Shown piece after piece: positions 42,072 to 51,580 of a stretch of 64,000 nucleotides of DNA. The stretch's first letter is position 1. Each line of letters starts with the position of its first letter. The position numbers and the translations under genes were made by a program. Source of the DNA: a virus; IMG/VR virus record IMGVR_UViG_3300042517_000577, positions 1 through 64,000 of that record. One strand, written 5' to 3'. Under the pieces are notes generated by a model. That model did no database searches. It saw nothing but the letters and a program-made list of their open reading frames with translations, and was not told where the DNA came from.

Positions 42072-42728
42072 ATGAGGACAGTTCCTGGATCAGGTGCCAT
42101 ATTGTCACCAACATTTAATAGTGAATATGGAGTATCCTCAATAGATGTTATTGATGGGGGATCTGGATATGCAACTACAGATCCTCCAAAAATAACAATA
42201 AACAATACTCAATCTCCAATAGAAGGGGGAATATTTTATCCAATTATTGAAAGTGGAGAAATAAGTTCTATTGTTATAATTGACCCAGGGGTAGGTTATT
42301 ATCCAATATCCTCAAGTGTAACTGCCACTGGAATTGCATTTTTAAATTCATCTGGATCAGTTTCGGATATTAAAATTACCAATGCAGGTTACGGTTACAC
42401 ACAACCTCCGACAATTACAATTTCTGGAGGTTCCACAGTTTCTAGTGGAAACTTTATCTTTGGTGAGAATGTAACATCTTCAATTACTAACATAACTGGA
42501 ATAGTTCAAAATTGGGATCCGACTACAAGAGAATTAAAAATATCAGGAATTGGATCAGATTTTGTAGTTGGTGAAATTATTACAGGAGAAACATCAAATT
42601 CCACATATATTATTTCTAATTATCAATCTCCAACATCTTCTACTAAATATGATGATAATGAAAATATAGAGAACGAAGCAGACCAAATCATAGATTTCAG
42701 TGAATCCAATCCATTTGGAGACGTGTAA
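42072..42728 (+). CDS. G-x-G-Y repeat virion protein
   Basis: A 218-residue protein made largely of three beta repeats (DGGSGYATTDPPKITI, DPGVGYYPISSSV, NAGYGYTQPPTITISGG) followed by GENVTSSITNITG and an acidic end (NENIENEADQIIDF). The repeats match those in the C-terminal part of gp14. No full-length family recognised. It stands between the adhesin and gp15, so a small neck or collar decoration protein is possible. Confidence 0.6.
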   Translation: MRTVPGSGAILSPTFNSEYGVSSIDVIDGGSGYATTDPPKITINNTQSPIEGGIFYPIIESGEISSIVIIDPGVGYYPISSSVTATGIAFLNSSGSVSDIKITNAGYGYTQPPTITISGGSTVSSGNFIFGENVTSSITNITGIVQNWDPTTRELKISGIGSDFVVGEIITGETSNSTYIISNYQSPTSSTKYDDNENIENEADQIIDFSESNPFGDV

Positions 42729-42732
42729 TTTA

Positions 42733-42739
42733 TTAAATA
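42733..42739 (+). promoter_or_regulatory. Possible late-type box TTAAATA before gp15
   Basis: Weak match (TTAAATA) 22 bp before the gp15 ATG. Listed because every other virion operon here has such a box at this distance. Confidence 0.3.
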
Positions 42740-42761
42740 GTATAGTTAAGGGAATTTTAAA

Positions 42762-43616
42762 ATGCTTGGAGATTATTTTTATAATAAATGTATCCACAAA
42801 ACAGTAGTTGCTTTTGGAACTTTATTTAATAATATAAAGATACAGCATAACGATGCTAATGATAATTCTTTATCAACTTTTAAAGTTCCATTAGCATATG
42901 GACCAATACAAAAGTTTTTAGCTAGAGTAGAACAATCTCCAGATGGGAATAGGAGAGTTGCAACTACTCTTCCTAGAATGTCATTTGAAATGATTTCCCT
43001 TGAATATGCCTCTGCAAGAAAATCATCAACAATTCAAACTTTCAAAGGAACTAGTTCTGTAGATGGAAAGGAAATAAAAAATATTTACGTTCCAGTTCCT
43101 TATGATATTGGGTTTGAATTGACTATCGTTTCAAAAATACAAGATGATTGCCTTCAGATTATAGAACAAATTATACCATTCTTCCAACCATCATTTAATT
43201 TGAGTGTTAATTTGATCTCCGAAATAAACGAAGTCAAGGATATTCCTGTTATATTAAATAGAATTAATTTTAGAGATACTTATGAAGAAGATTTTAATCA
43301 GAGAAGACTAATTTATTATACATTAAGTTTCACAGCAAAAACTTATATCTTCAATCAAATACCAGATGATTCTACTGGATTAATTAAGAAAGTTCAAGTT
43401 GATTATGCTACAGATGCAATAAAGAATGCCAAGAGAGAGATGAGATATACCGTAACTCCAAAGGCACTTCAAGATTATAATGATGATGGAGTTATTAACT
43501 CACTCGATGATCCTCTAATTGAATATGGAGACGATTTTGGTTTCAATAGTCAATTAGAAAATTTTGGAGACTTCAAAGAATTTAGTACTTCACTAGGAAC
43601 TGATGTTGATGCGTAA
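42762..43616 (+). CDS. 15: gp15 tail terminator/sheath stabiliser
   Basis: A 284-residue protein (T4 gp15 has 272). Typical segments: MLGDYFYNKCIHKTVVAFGT, LARVEQSPDGNRRVATTLPR, YVPVPYDIGFELTIV and the FRDTYEEDFNQRRLIYYTLS stretch. gp15 caps the tail tube and sheath and docks to the neck. Two bases separate it from gp16. Confidence 0.9.
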   Translation: MLGDYFYNKCIHKTVVAFGTLFNNIKIQHNDANDNSLSTFKVPLAYGPIQKFLARVEQSPDGNRRVATTLPRMSFEMISLEYASARKSSTIQTFKGTSSVDGKEIKNIYVPVPYDIGFELTIVSKIQDDCLQIIEQIIPFFQPSFNLSVNLISEINEVKDIPVILNRINFRDTYEEDFNQRRLIYYTLSFTAKTYIFNQIPDDSTGLIKKVQVDYATDAIKNAKREMRYTVTPKALQDYNDDGVINSLDDPLIEYGDDFGFNSQLENFGDFKEFSTSLGTDVDA

Positions 43617-43618
43617 TT

Positions 43619-44035
43619 ATGAAAGAAAATAAATTCAATTCTATAGAACAATCACTTAATATCGAAACTAGTTTGGCTCCCGTCGAACCAGTTGAGGTAT
43701 CTTCTGTAGAAGTTCCAGATGATCCAAGAAAAGATTATGAATATACTAGAGCAAATTTATATAATTTGATAGAAAAGGGTCAGGAAGCAATTAATGGTAT
43801 TTTGGAGGTAGCACAAAGTTCAGATCATCCTAGAGCATATGAAGTTGCTGGACAACTAATTAAGTCTGTTGGAGATGTGAGTGACAAATTGTTAGATCTT
43901 CAGAAGAAAATGAAAGATCTTGATGCGCCAGTGAAGGGAAGTCCAACTACAGTAAATAATGCTTTGTTCGTAGGATCGACAGCAGAGTTATCAAAACTTA
44001 TAAAACAAGGACTTCTAAATAATATCGAAGAGTAG
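43619..44035 (+). CDS. 16: gp16 terminase small subunit
   Basis: A 138-residue protein with the gp16 middle motif (DYEYTRANLYNLIEKGQEAI, then SDHPRAYEVAGQLIKSV and DVSDKLLDLQKKM). T4 gp16 has 164 residues. It forms rings that regulate the large terminase and recognise DNA for packaging. Lies two genes before gp17, with one inserted gene between. Confidence 0.87.
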   Translation: MKENKFNSIEQSLNIETSLAPVEPVEVSSVEVPDDPRKDYEYTRANLYNLIEKGQEAINGILEVAQSSDHPRAYEVAGQLIKSVGDVSDKLLDLQKKMKDLDAPVKGSPTTVNNALFVGSTAELSKLIKQGLLNNIEE

Positions 44036-44043
44036 TATTTACT

Positions 44044-44928
44044 ATGAAAGATCCCAAGGGTCCAACCAGACCATATAAAACTGCAGAAGAAATTGCCAAG
44101 AAGCATAATGTTTCATTGGATTATATCAATAAGCAAGTTGAACTTGGAACTGAAGTTGAGTTCGAGCATACTACTAGTAAGAAAAATGCAGAAATAACTG
44201 CTCTACAGCATTTAGAGGAACTTCCAGATTATTACAGTAGATTAAAAAAGATGGAAAAAAAGAAATCTTCAGTCAAAGAATCTTTAGATAATAATAGAGA
44301 ACTTCTTGCTGGAAAAAGATATTGCTTATTATGCAACAAGCACGAGACAGAATCAGAGTGCTCTTGGGGTCCTAATATGTGGAAAAAGTATAGCATTGCT
44401 TCCATTCATCCAACAAATGAATCTGCAATTTATGAAGATCATAAAGAGATTGCAAGTGGAAAGAAGAAAGATGAAGAAGGATATATGGCAAGAATTGAAT
44501 TTGATCAAATTGAAAGGTCAATTAATATTTTAAGAAAATTAGTTAAGAAGGGAGATCAGCAATTACCTGCTTGGGTACAATCAAAAATCACTAGAGCAGC
44601 AGACTTTATTGATACTGCAGCAGAATATATTTCTAGTGACGAAGATGTATCTGAAGGAAAAACATATTCTCAATTTATGACTGAAGTTGCTGCTTGGCAG
44701 AGAAAGGAAGGAAAAAATCCTGAGGGTGGACTTAATGAAAAGGGGAGAAGATCTTATGAAGATGAAAATCCTGGAAGTGATCTCAAACCACCTCAACCCG
44801 AAGGTGGACCACGTAAAAGATCTTTCTGTGCTCGTATGGGAGGAATGCCTGGTCCTATGAAAGATGAAAAAGGTAGACCTACTAGAAAAGCACTAGCACT
44901 TAGAAAATGGCACTGTGGAAAAAAATAA
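44044..44928 (+). CDS. Multi-domain protein between gp16 and gp17, with internal capsid-targeting-like site
   Basis: A 294-residue protein in four parts. (a) 12-75: DUF5661-like helices (AEEIAKKHNVSLDYINKQVE). (b) 94-106: C-x2-C-x8-C cluster (CLLCNKHETESEC), possibly metal-binding. (c) 150-198: a helical repeat common in cyanophage proteins (LPAWVQSKITRAADFIDTAA). (d) 206-294: KTYSQFMTE|VAAW followed by a basic Cys-containing domain of the DUF6321 type (FCARMGGMPG, ALALRKWHCGKK). Part (d) starts like a T4 capsid-targeting tag and has an M-T-E site that gp21 could cut, which would free an 80-residue basic piece. In related proteins that I recall, DUF6321 occurs alone with this tag at its N-terminus, so this looks like a fusion. 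Cutting is inferred. Confidence 0.7.
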   Translation: MKDPKGPTRPYKTAEEIAKKHNVSLDYINKQVELGTEVEFEHTTSKKNAEITALQHLEELPDYYSRLKKMEKKKSSVKESLDNNRELLAGKRYCLLCNKHETESECSWGPNMWKKYSIASIHPTNESAIYEDHKEIASGKKKDEEGYMARIEFDQIERSINILRKLVKKGDQQLPAWVQSKITRAADFIDTAAEYISSDEDVSEGKTYSQFMTEVAAWQRKEGKNPEGGLNEKGRRSYEDENPGSDLKPPQPEGGPRKRSFCARMGGMPGPMKDEKGRPTRKALALRKWHCGKK

Positions 44929-44931
44929 ATT

Positions 44932-46584
44932 ATGTCTAGTCAGAATGTATATCTTGGAAACCCTTTACTAAAAAAGGCAAATACTCCAATTGAATTTAGT
45001 GAAGATCAGATTTTAGAATTTGTTAAGTGTAAGAATGATCCCGTATATTTTGCCAAAAACTATATTAAAATTGTTACCCTAGACCACGGATTACAACAGT
45101 TTAAACCATATAATTTTCAGGAAAATTTAATCAATAATTTCCATAATAATAGATTTAACATTTGTAAGATGCCTAGACAGACAGGCAAATCTACAACTGT
45201 TGTGTCATACTTACTTCATTATGCTCTTTTTAATGACAACGTAAACATTGCTATCCTAGCAAACAAGGCATCTACTGCTAGAGATTTGCTATCTAGGTTA
45301 CAGACTGCCTATGAGAACCTTCCAAAGTGGTTACAGCAAGGAATTCTTGCCTGGAACAGGGGTTCTATGGAACTAGAGAATGGTTCTAAAATTCTTGCAG
45401 CATCAACATCAGCGTCTGCTGTTCGAGGTGGTTCTTATAATATCATTTTCTTGGACGAATTTGCGTTCGTTCAAAATCACTTAGCAGATGATTTCTTTGC
45501 GTCTGTTTATCCTACAATTTCTTCAGGTCAATCTACCAAAGTTATAATTGTTTCTACCCCCCACGGTATGAATCACTTTTATAGACTTTGGCACGATGCT
45601 GAACGTGGTAAGAATGAGTACGTTCCAACTGAAGTTCATTGGTCGGAGGTTCCTGGACGAGATTCAAATTGGAAAGCACAAACAATTGCGAACACATCAG
45701 AACAGCAATTTAAAATTGAGTTTGAGTGCGAATTTTTAGGATCGGTAGATACTTTGATTGCCCCAAGCAAATTGAAGAGTTTGGTATATGATTCTCCAAT
45801 TAAAAGAAATAAGGGATTAGATATATATTTTGAATCGGAAAAAACTAGAGATTATGTAATTACGGTAGACGTTGCCAGAGGTGTTGGTAATGATTATTCT
45901 GCCTTCGTTGTGTTTGATATAACATCGTTTCCGCATAAAATAGTAGCAAAATACAGGAACAATGAAATCAAACCAATGCTATTCCCAAGCATCATTCACG
46001 AGGTTGCTAAAGCGTACAATAGTGCTTTTGTCCTTTGCGAGGTCAATGATGTCGGAGACCAAGTAGCTTCTATTTTAAATTATGATCTAGAATATCAAAA
46101 TGTTTTGATGTGCTCGATGAGAGGTAGAGCAGGTCAAATAGTAGGACAAGGTTTTTCTGGAAAGAAAACTCAATTAGGTCTTAAGATGTCTAAGACTGTG
46201 AAGAAGGTCGGTTGTATGAACCTCAAGACTATGATTGAGGAAGACAAACTAATCTTCAATGACTATGAGATCATCAGTGAACTAACTACATTCATTCAGA
46301 AACACAACTCATTTGAGGCAGAAGACGGTTGTAATGATGATTTGGCAATGTGCCTAGTGATCTATGCTTGGTTGGTCGCACAGGACTATTTCAAAGAACT
46401 TACCGATCAAGATGTTAGGAAGAGATTATACGAAGAACAGAAGGAGCAAATAGATCAGGATATGGCACCGTTTGGATTTATCTTGACTGGAATTGATGAT
46501 GATAATCAATTTACAGATGCTGATGGGGATTTGTGGAAGGTTGATGAGTATGGAGACAGATCGTTTATGTGGGAATATAGGTAA
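44932..46584 (+). CDS. 17: gp17 terminase large subunit
   Basis: A 550-residue packaging motor and nuclease (T4 gp17 has 610). ATPase domain: Walker A PRQTGKST (81-88), Walker B IIFLDEF with D175-E176. Nuclease domain, RNase H-like: D313 in VITVDVARGVG, with D321 nearby and later D-D-L-A-M. The protein packs DNA into proheads and cuts the concatemer. It starts 3 bp after the fused protein above. All catalytic residues are present. Confidence 0.95.
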   Translation: MSSQNVYLGNPLLKKANTPIEFSEDQILEFVKCKNDPVYFAKNYIKIVTLDHGLQQFKPYNFQENLINNFHNNRFNICKMPRQTGKSTTVVSYLLHYALFNDNVNIAILANKASTARDLLSRLQTAYENLPKWLQQGILAWNRGSMELENGSKILAASTSASAVRGGSYNIIFLDEFAFVQNHLADDFFASVYPTISSGQSTKVIIVSTPHGMNHFYRLWHDAERGKNEYVPTEVHWSEVPGRDSNWKAQTIANTSEQQFKIEFECEFLGSVDTLIAPSKLKSLVYDSPIKRNKGLDIYFESEKTRDYVITVDVARGVGNDYSAFVVFDITSFPHKIVAKYRNNEIKPMLFPSIIHEVAKAYNSAFVLCEVNDVGDQVASILNYDLEYQNVLMCSMRGRAGQIVGQGFSGKKTQLGLKMSKTVKKVGCMNLKTMIEEDKLIFNDYEIISELTTFIQKHNSFEAEDGCNDDLAMCLVIYAWLVAQDYFKELTDQDVRKRLYEEQKEQIDQDMAPFGFILTGIDDDNQFTDADGDLWKVDEYGDRSFMWEYR

Positions 46585-46595
46585 AAGGGGAAATT

Positions 46596-46603
46596 TATAA
46601 ATA
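46596..46603 (+). promoter_or_regulatory. Late promoter box TATAAATA before gp18
   Basis: Exact consensus, 37 bp before the sheath gene ATG, which has GAGG as its ribosome binding site. Confidence 0.6.
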
Positions 46604-46640
46604 CTTTTAGATAAAAAATGAAGCAGTTAGAGGAGTCAAA

Positions 46641-49220
46641 ATGGCTTTAAGCTTATCATCTCCAGGTATTACAATTAGAGAAGTAGATTTAACTAGAGGT
46701 TCAGTTAATGCAACTTCTCCTTTAGCAGCTGGAATTGCAGCACCTTTTGAAAGAGGTCCAGTAGAAGAAGTTGTAACAATTAGATCTGAGAACGATTTAG
46801 TAAATGTCTTTGGATCACCATCAAAGAACGATTATCATTACGAATATTGGTACTCAGCATCAAATTTCCTTTCATACGGTGGAAGTCTAAAGGTAGTTAG
46901 AGCAGATTCTGACAACCTTAAGAACTCTAATGCCGCAGTTGGTGCTGCTTCAACTAGCACAAAGATCAAAAACTTCGAAGATTATCAGAACGCAATTTCA
47001 TTCAATTCATATTGGATTTCAAAAAACCCAGGATATTGGGCTGATGGGATCAAAGTATGTGTAATTGATAATTTTGCCGATCAAACTTTCTCTGGAATTA
47101 GCACTGCATCAATTACAGTTGGTGCTGGAATTACACAAGCAATTACTGGAGGACACCTGAAGGGTATCGTTTCTGGAATTGGAAACTCTGAGTTCTACGT
47201 TAAAGTAACAAATAAAGTTATTGGTGGAGTTGAGACCGATCAGGAATATACTGAAAGGGGAACTTATGCCTTCGGCACTACAAATCCAATCTATATCAAT
47301 GGATCAATTGGAGTTGGAATTACTGCTGTAACACTCACTCGTGCAGGTTTAAGTACATTCTCTGCTGCATCTGTTGGATCAGGTCAAACTTTAACTACAT
47401 TAAACGTAGTAGGAACAACAACTGTCGATATGGCAGGATCTGAAGTTTTTGCTTCTGGTAATAGCATACTATACGTCCAGAGCAGCACTGGAATTACTGC
47501 TTCCAGCTTCTTATTAATTGATAATGAGATAGTTGATGTAACTAATGTTTCTGGTACTGAACTTACTGTAACAAGAGGTTCATTTGGAACAGTAGCAGCA
47601 AATCATAATGACGGATCTACCATCAAGATTTTAACATCTCTACCCGCAAACGTAACTGCTTCTGCAGGCATTTCTAGCACTGCGACAAGTTTACAGTTAA
47701 ACTCACTTGGCAGTGTAAGTGCTGGAGATTATTTAATCAACCCAGCAAGTAATGAGATAATGTCTGTCACTGGAGTTTCTAACTCCGGAACAATTCAACC
47801 ATCTACAGTGTCTGATTGGTACAATCAGCAGTATGTTTTAAATACTGCAAATGGTGATAGACAGACAATTCTCTGGAAGTCAATTGCTTCTAAGCCAAGG
47901 ACAAATCAATATGTAACCTCTAGGGGAGGAAGCAACGATGCTATGCACGTTGCCATTATTGATAACACAAGAGCATCTAACTTTGCAGGAAATCCACAGC
48001 AAATTTTAGAAATCTTCAGAAACTTATCAAAAGCAACTGATGCTGAAGTTAGTCCCTCAGAAAAGATTTACTATAAGGATTACCTTGCACTGAACTCCAG
48101 ATATGTTTATGCAGGTTCTGTAATGGGAACTGATGCTTATTGGGGAGTTTCTGAAGTTGCTTCCAATTTCTCTTCAGGATTTACTCCAGTTTCCACAGGA
48201 GTAAATGGATGGGGACAAGAATCTAATGAGGTTCATTTCAACTCTGTCGGAAATGTTTCCTTCACCATAACAGGTGGTAAAGATTATAGTGGTGAATCAA
48301 ACATTGGAGGTTTCTCTGCTTCATTAAGTGACATCACAGATGCCCTAGATAAACTCTCCAACCCAACTGAAGTAGAACTAAACTTCCTCCTCCAGGGAAG
48401 TGCTTCAGGTTCTGTAGAAACAGAACAAGCAAAGGCAAATTATTTAATCTCACTTGCAGAAAATAGAAAGGATTGCCTGGCATTTATTTCTCCCTACAGA
48501 TCAGCAACTGTAAATGTTGCGATTGAATCCAATAAACTGAATAATGTTCTTTCGTTCTTCACTCCATTATCATCATCCTCATACGCAGTATTTGATTCTG
48601 GATATCAATACATCTATGACAGATTTAACAAGCAATATGTTTATATTCCTTGTTCTGCAGATGTTGCTGGACTTTGTGTAAGAACTGATATTAATCAGTT
48701 CCCTTGGTACTCACCAGCAGGAAAGGTTAGAGGAACCTTCAAGAACACTATTAAACTTTCCTACAACCCAGATCAAGATGATCGTGATGAACTCTATTCA
48801 AACAGAGTAAATCCAGTAATCACCTATCCTGGTTCGGGAACAATTCTCTTCGGAGATAAAACTGCCCTTGGATACCCTTCAGCATTCGATAGAATTAACG
48901 TTCGTAGATTATTCATCACAATCGAACAAGCAATTAGAGGTGCCGCAGACGATCAACTGTTCGAATTCAACGATGCCTCAACGAGAGCAAACTTCATCAA
49001 TATCGTTGAACCATATTTGAGAGACGTTCAAGCAAAGCGTGGAATTACTGATTTCTTACTTGTTTGTGACGAAACTAACAATACCCCTGCAGTAATTGAC
49101 AGAAATGAGTTTATTGCAGATATATATGTAAAACCTGCCCGTTCTATCAACTTTATTGGTCTGACATTTGTTGCGACTAGAACTGGTGTTTCGTTTGAAA
49201 CTGTCGTCGGAACCGTTTAA
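46641..49220 (+). CDS. 18: gp18 tail sheath protein with large insert
   Basis: An 859-residue sheath protein (T4 gp18 has 659). N-terminus SSPGITIREVDLTRGSVNAT and C-terminal parts (NPVITYPGSGTILFGDKTAL, FNDASTRANFINIVEPYL) are typical. The extra 200 residues fall roughly between 170 and 400. They include a module (LLIDNEIVDVTNVSGTELTV, TRGSFGTVAANH) that matches one in the 2123-residue tail protein, with 21 bp of identical DNA. Sheath inserts lie on the outside of the tail, so this part is probably surface exposed. Confidence 0.93.
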   Translation: MALSLSSPGITIREVDLTRGSVNATSPLAAGIAAPFERGPVEEVVTIRSENDLVNVFGSPSKNDYHYEYWYSASNFLSYGGSLKVVRADSDNLKNSNAAVGAASTSTKIKNFEDYQNAISFNSYWISKNPGYWADGIKVCVIDNFADQTFSGISTASITVGAGITQAITGGHLKGIVSGIGNSEFYVKVTNKVIGGVETDQEYTERGTYAFGTTNPIYINGSIGVGITAVTLTRAGLSTFSAASVGSGQTLTTLNVVGTTTVDMAGSEVFASGNSILYVQSSTGITASSFLLIDNEIVDVTNVSGTELTVTRGSFGTVAANHNDGSTIKILTSLPANVTASAGISSTATSLQLNSLGSVSAGDYLINPASNEIMSVTGVSNSGTIQPSTVSDWYNQQYVLNTANGDRQTILWKSIASKPRTNQYVTSRGGSNDAMHVAIIDNTRASNFAGNPQQILEIFRNLSKATDAEVSPSEKIYYKDYLALNSRYVYAGSVMGTDAYWGVSEVASNFSSGFTPVSTGVNGWGQESNEVHFNSVGNVSFTITGGKDYSGESNIGGFSASLSDITDALDKLSNPTEVELNFLLQGSASGSVETEQAKANYLISLAENRKDCLAFISPYRSATVNVAIESNKLNNVLSFFTPLSSSSYAVFDSGYQYIYDRFNKQYVYIPCSADVAGLCVRTDINQFPWYSPAGKVRGTFKNTIKLSYNPDQDDRDELYSNRVNPVITYPGSGTILFGDKTALGYPSAFDRINVRRLFITIEQAIRGAADDQLFEFNDASTRANFINIVEPYLRDVQAKRGITDFLLVCDETNNTPAVIDRNEFIADIYVKPARSINFIGLTFVATRTGVSFETVVGTV
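47586..47606 (+). repeat. 21-bp exact match to 36937-36957
   Basis: Within the inserted module of the sheath gene; the same 21 bases are found in the 2123-residue tail protein gene, in the same reading frame (encoding GTVAANH). Confidence 0.75.
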
Positions 49221-49237
49221 TTTAAAGGAGAAGAACA

Positions 49238-49864
49238 ATGCCATCATTTTCAGATAGAACTATTGATAGATTTAAAAAACAATTAACTGGTGGAGGTGCT
49301 CGCAGTAACTTATTTGAGGTAAGTTTTGGTGATTCATTTGATTCTGGAAAATTTGATTTTCCAGGAGATATTGGATCTGTAGAGGCATCTCACAACATGT
49401 TAATTAAAACTGCGGGACTTCCAGCCTCTACTATCTCAGAAATTCCAGTTCCATTTAGAGGAAGAACTCTAAAAATTGCTGGAGACAGAACATTTGACGT
49501 TTGGTCAATTACAGTTATCAATGATACTGATTTCAAATGGAGAAATATTTTTGAAAGATGGATGAATTATATTGTTAAAGTTTCTGATGGAAGTGGTTCC
49601 ATTAATCCTAATGACTATCAAGTAAATGCAATAGTATCTCAACTTTCTAGAGGTCCAGGTTCTGCATTATCTACAGCAGGAAATACTAATAGCACTAAAA
49701 TTGAATCTTTAAGATCATATAAACTGTGTGGATTATTCCCAACTAATGTATCTCAAATTGAGCTTTCTTACAATAATGAAAATGAAATTGAAGAATTCAC
49801 CGTAGATCTTCAAGTTCAGTGGTGGGAAGCATATGATGGAACTAACTCCGGACAAGTAATCTAA
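49238..49864 (+). CDS. 19: gp19 tail tube protein
   Basis: A 208-residue tube protein (T4 gp19 has 163). Features: DRFKKQLTGGGARSNLFEVS, PFRGRTLKIAGDRTFDVWSI and IFERWMNYIVKVSDGSGSIN; the end is QVQWWEAYDG. It polymerises into the inner tube. A strong ribosome binding site (AAAGGAGAAG) precedes it, fitting high expression. Confidence 0.92.
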   Translation: MPSFSDRTIDRFKKQLTGGGARSNLFEVSFGDSFDSGKFDFPGDIGSVEASHNMLIKTAGLPASTISEIPVPFRGRTLKIAGDRTFDVWSITVINDTDFKWRNIFERWMNYIVKVSDGSGSINPNDYQVNAIVSQLSRGPGSALSTAGNTNSTKIESLRSYKLCGLFPTNVSQIELSYNNENEIEEFTVDLQVQWWEAYDGTNSGQVI

Positions 49865-49867
49865 ATA
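49861..49867 (+). promoter_or_regulatory. Late-type promoter box CTAAATA before gp20
   Basis: 24 bp before the portal ATG; overlaps the gp19 stop. Confidence 0.4.
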
Positions 49868-49890
49868 GTAGTAAGATTTAATTTTATAAT

Positions 49891-51555
49891 ATGACAAGAT
49901 TATTTGGATTCTCGATAGAGGACGATAATAAATTACCAAAGAATGCAGTCTCCCCCGTCCCCAAAAATAATGAGGACGGGGCAGATTATTATTTGACTAG
50001 TGGTTTTTATGGTCAATATGTAGATATTGAAGGTGTATTCAGAAATGAATACGATTTAATTAAGAGATACCGTGAGATGGCACTTCACCCAGAGTGTGAT
50101 AGTGCTATCGAGAACGTTGTGAATGAAGCAATTGTAAGTGATCTAAATGATTCCCCTGTTGAAATTGAGCTCAGCAATCTAAATGCTAGTGATGGCCTCA
50201 AAAAAATTATTAGAGAAGAGTTTAAGTATATTAAGGATTTACTAGACTTTGATAAGAAGTCTCACGAAATATTCAAGAATTGGTACGTTGACGGAAGATT
50301 ATTATATCACAAAGTAATTGATCTGCAGAAACCTCACGAAGGAATTCAAGATTTACGATACATTGATGCACTTAAAACAAGATTTATCAGGCAGCAAAAG
50401 AAAGATAAATCTCAAATGAATTTGGGTGGGAATTACCTCAATAATATTGATCCGAGCAATCCCAAATCATTCCAAGAACCAGAAATCGACGAGTATTTTA
50501 TATACTATCCACAGGGAACTATTCAGAAAGTAGGTTCTACTAATAGAGGTATTAAGATCGCAAAGGATTCGATTACCTATGTAACATCTGGTCTTGTTGA
50601 TAGGAACAGGCAACTTACTCTATCCTATCTTCATAAAGCAATTAAGTCACTCAATCAATTACGAATGATTGAGGATGCTCTTGTAATCTATAGACTATCT
50701 CGTGCTCCAGAACGTAGAATTTTCTACATTGATGTGGGCAATCTTCCTAAGGTAAAGGCAGAGCAATATCTTCGTGATGTTATGAACAGGTATAGAAATA
50801 AACTTGTTTATGATGCTAACACTGGTGAAATGCGTGATGACAAGAAGTTTATGTCTATGATGGAAGACTTCTGGTTGCCTCGTAGAGAAGGTGGAAGAGG
50901 AACTGAAATCACCACACTTCCTGGAGGTCAAAACCTAGGGGAACTCACAGATGTTCAATATTTCCAAAAGAAACTCTTCAGAGCATTAAATGTTCCGGAA
51001 TCAAGAACTGCCTCTGATGGTGGGTTCAATTTAGGTAGATCTTCAGAGATCCTACGTGATGAATTAATGTTTGGTAAGTTTGTAGGAAGATTGAGAAAGA
51101 GATTTAGTAATCTGTTTCACGATCTCCTTAAGACACAATTAATTCTAAAGAATATCGTAACTCCAGAAGATTGGGAGTTGATGAGTGATCATATTCAATA
51201 TGATTACTTATATGACGGACATTTTTCTGAATTGAAAGATACAGAATTGATGAACGAAAGATTGAACTTGATGGTAGCAATTCAACCATATATCGGAACA
51301 TATTACTCCCAAGATTATGTCAGACGTAAGATACTTCGTCAAACCGACCAAGAGATCGTAGATGAAAATGAACTGATGAAGAAGGAAATTGACGAAGGAT
51401 TGTACCCAGATCCAAAACTTGCTCCTCCTATTGGTCCAGATGGGCAACCAATGATCCCTGGTTCAGATGGGCAAATGCTGGGACAAGTTCCTATGGAACC
51501 TCAAGTATCTGCAGACAAGGATATGAAGATAAATGCCAAGGCAGCAGAGATATAA
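49891..51555 (+). CDS. 20: gp20 portal vertex protein
   Basis: A 554-residue portal (T4 524). Recognised by YREMALHPECDSAIENVVNE, KVIDLQKPHEGIQDLRYIDA and the FYIDVGNLPKVKAEQYLRDV to FWLPRREGGRGTEITTLPGG stretch that is the standard cyanophage marker. Forms the dodecameric ring that starts head assembly and through which DNA enters. Confidence 0.95.
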   Translation: MTRLFGFSIEDDNKLPKNAVSPVPKNNEDGADYYLTSGFYGQYVDIEGVFRNEYDLIKRYREMALHPECDSAIENVVNEAIVSDLNDSPVEIELSNLNASDGLKKIIREEFKYIKDLLDFDKKSHEIFKNWYVDGRLLYHKVIDLQKPHEGIQDLRYIDALKTRFIRQQKKDKSQMNLGGNYLNNIDPSNPKSFQEPEIDEYFIYYPQGTIQKVGSTNRGIKIAKDSITYVTSGLVDRNRQLTLSYLHKAIKSLNQLRMIEDALVIYRLSRAPERRIFYIDVGNLPKVKAEQYLRDVMNRYRNKLVYDANTGEMRDDKKFMSMMEDFWLPRREGGRGTEITTLPGGQNLGELTDVQYFQKKLFRALNVPESRTASDGGFNLGRSSEILRDELMFGKFVGRLRKRFSNLFHDLLKTQLILKNIVTPEDWELMSDHIQYDYLYDGHFSELKDTELMNERLNLMVAIQPYIGTYYSQDYVRRKILRQTDQEIVDENELMKKEIDEGLYPDPKLAPPIGPDGQPMIPGSDGQMLGQVPMEPQVSADKDMKINAKAAEI

Positions 51556-51558
51556 ATA
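51551..51558 (+). promoter_or_regulatory. Late promoter box TATAAATA
   Basis: Exact consensus at the portal stop codon, 23 bp before the ATG at 51581. Confidence 0.55.
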
Positions 51559-51580
51559 AATTATACATTTGAGGTCATTT

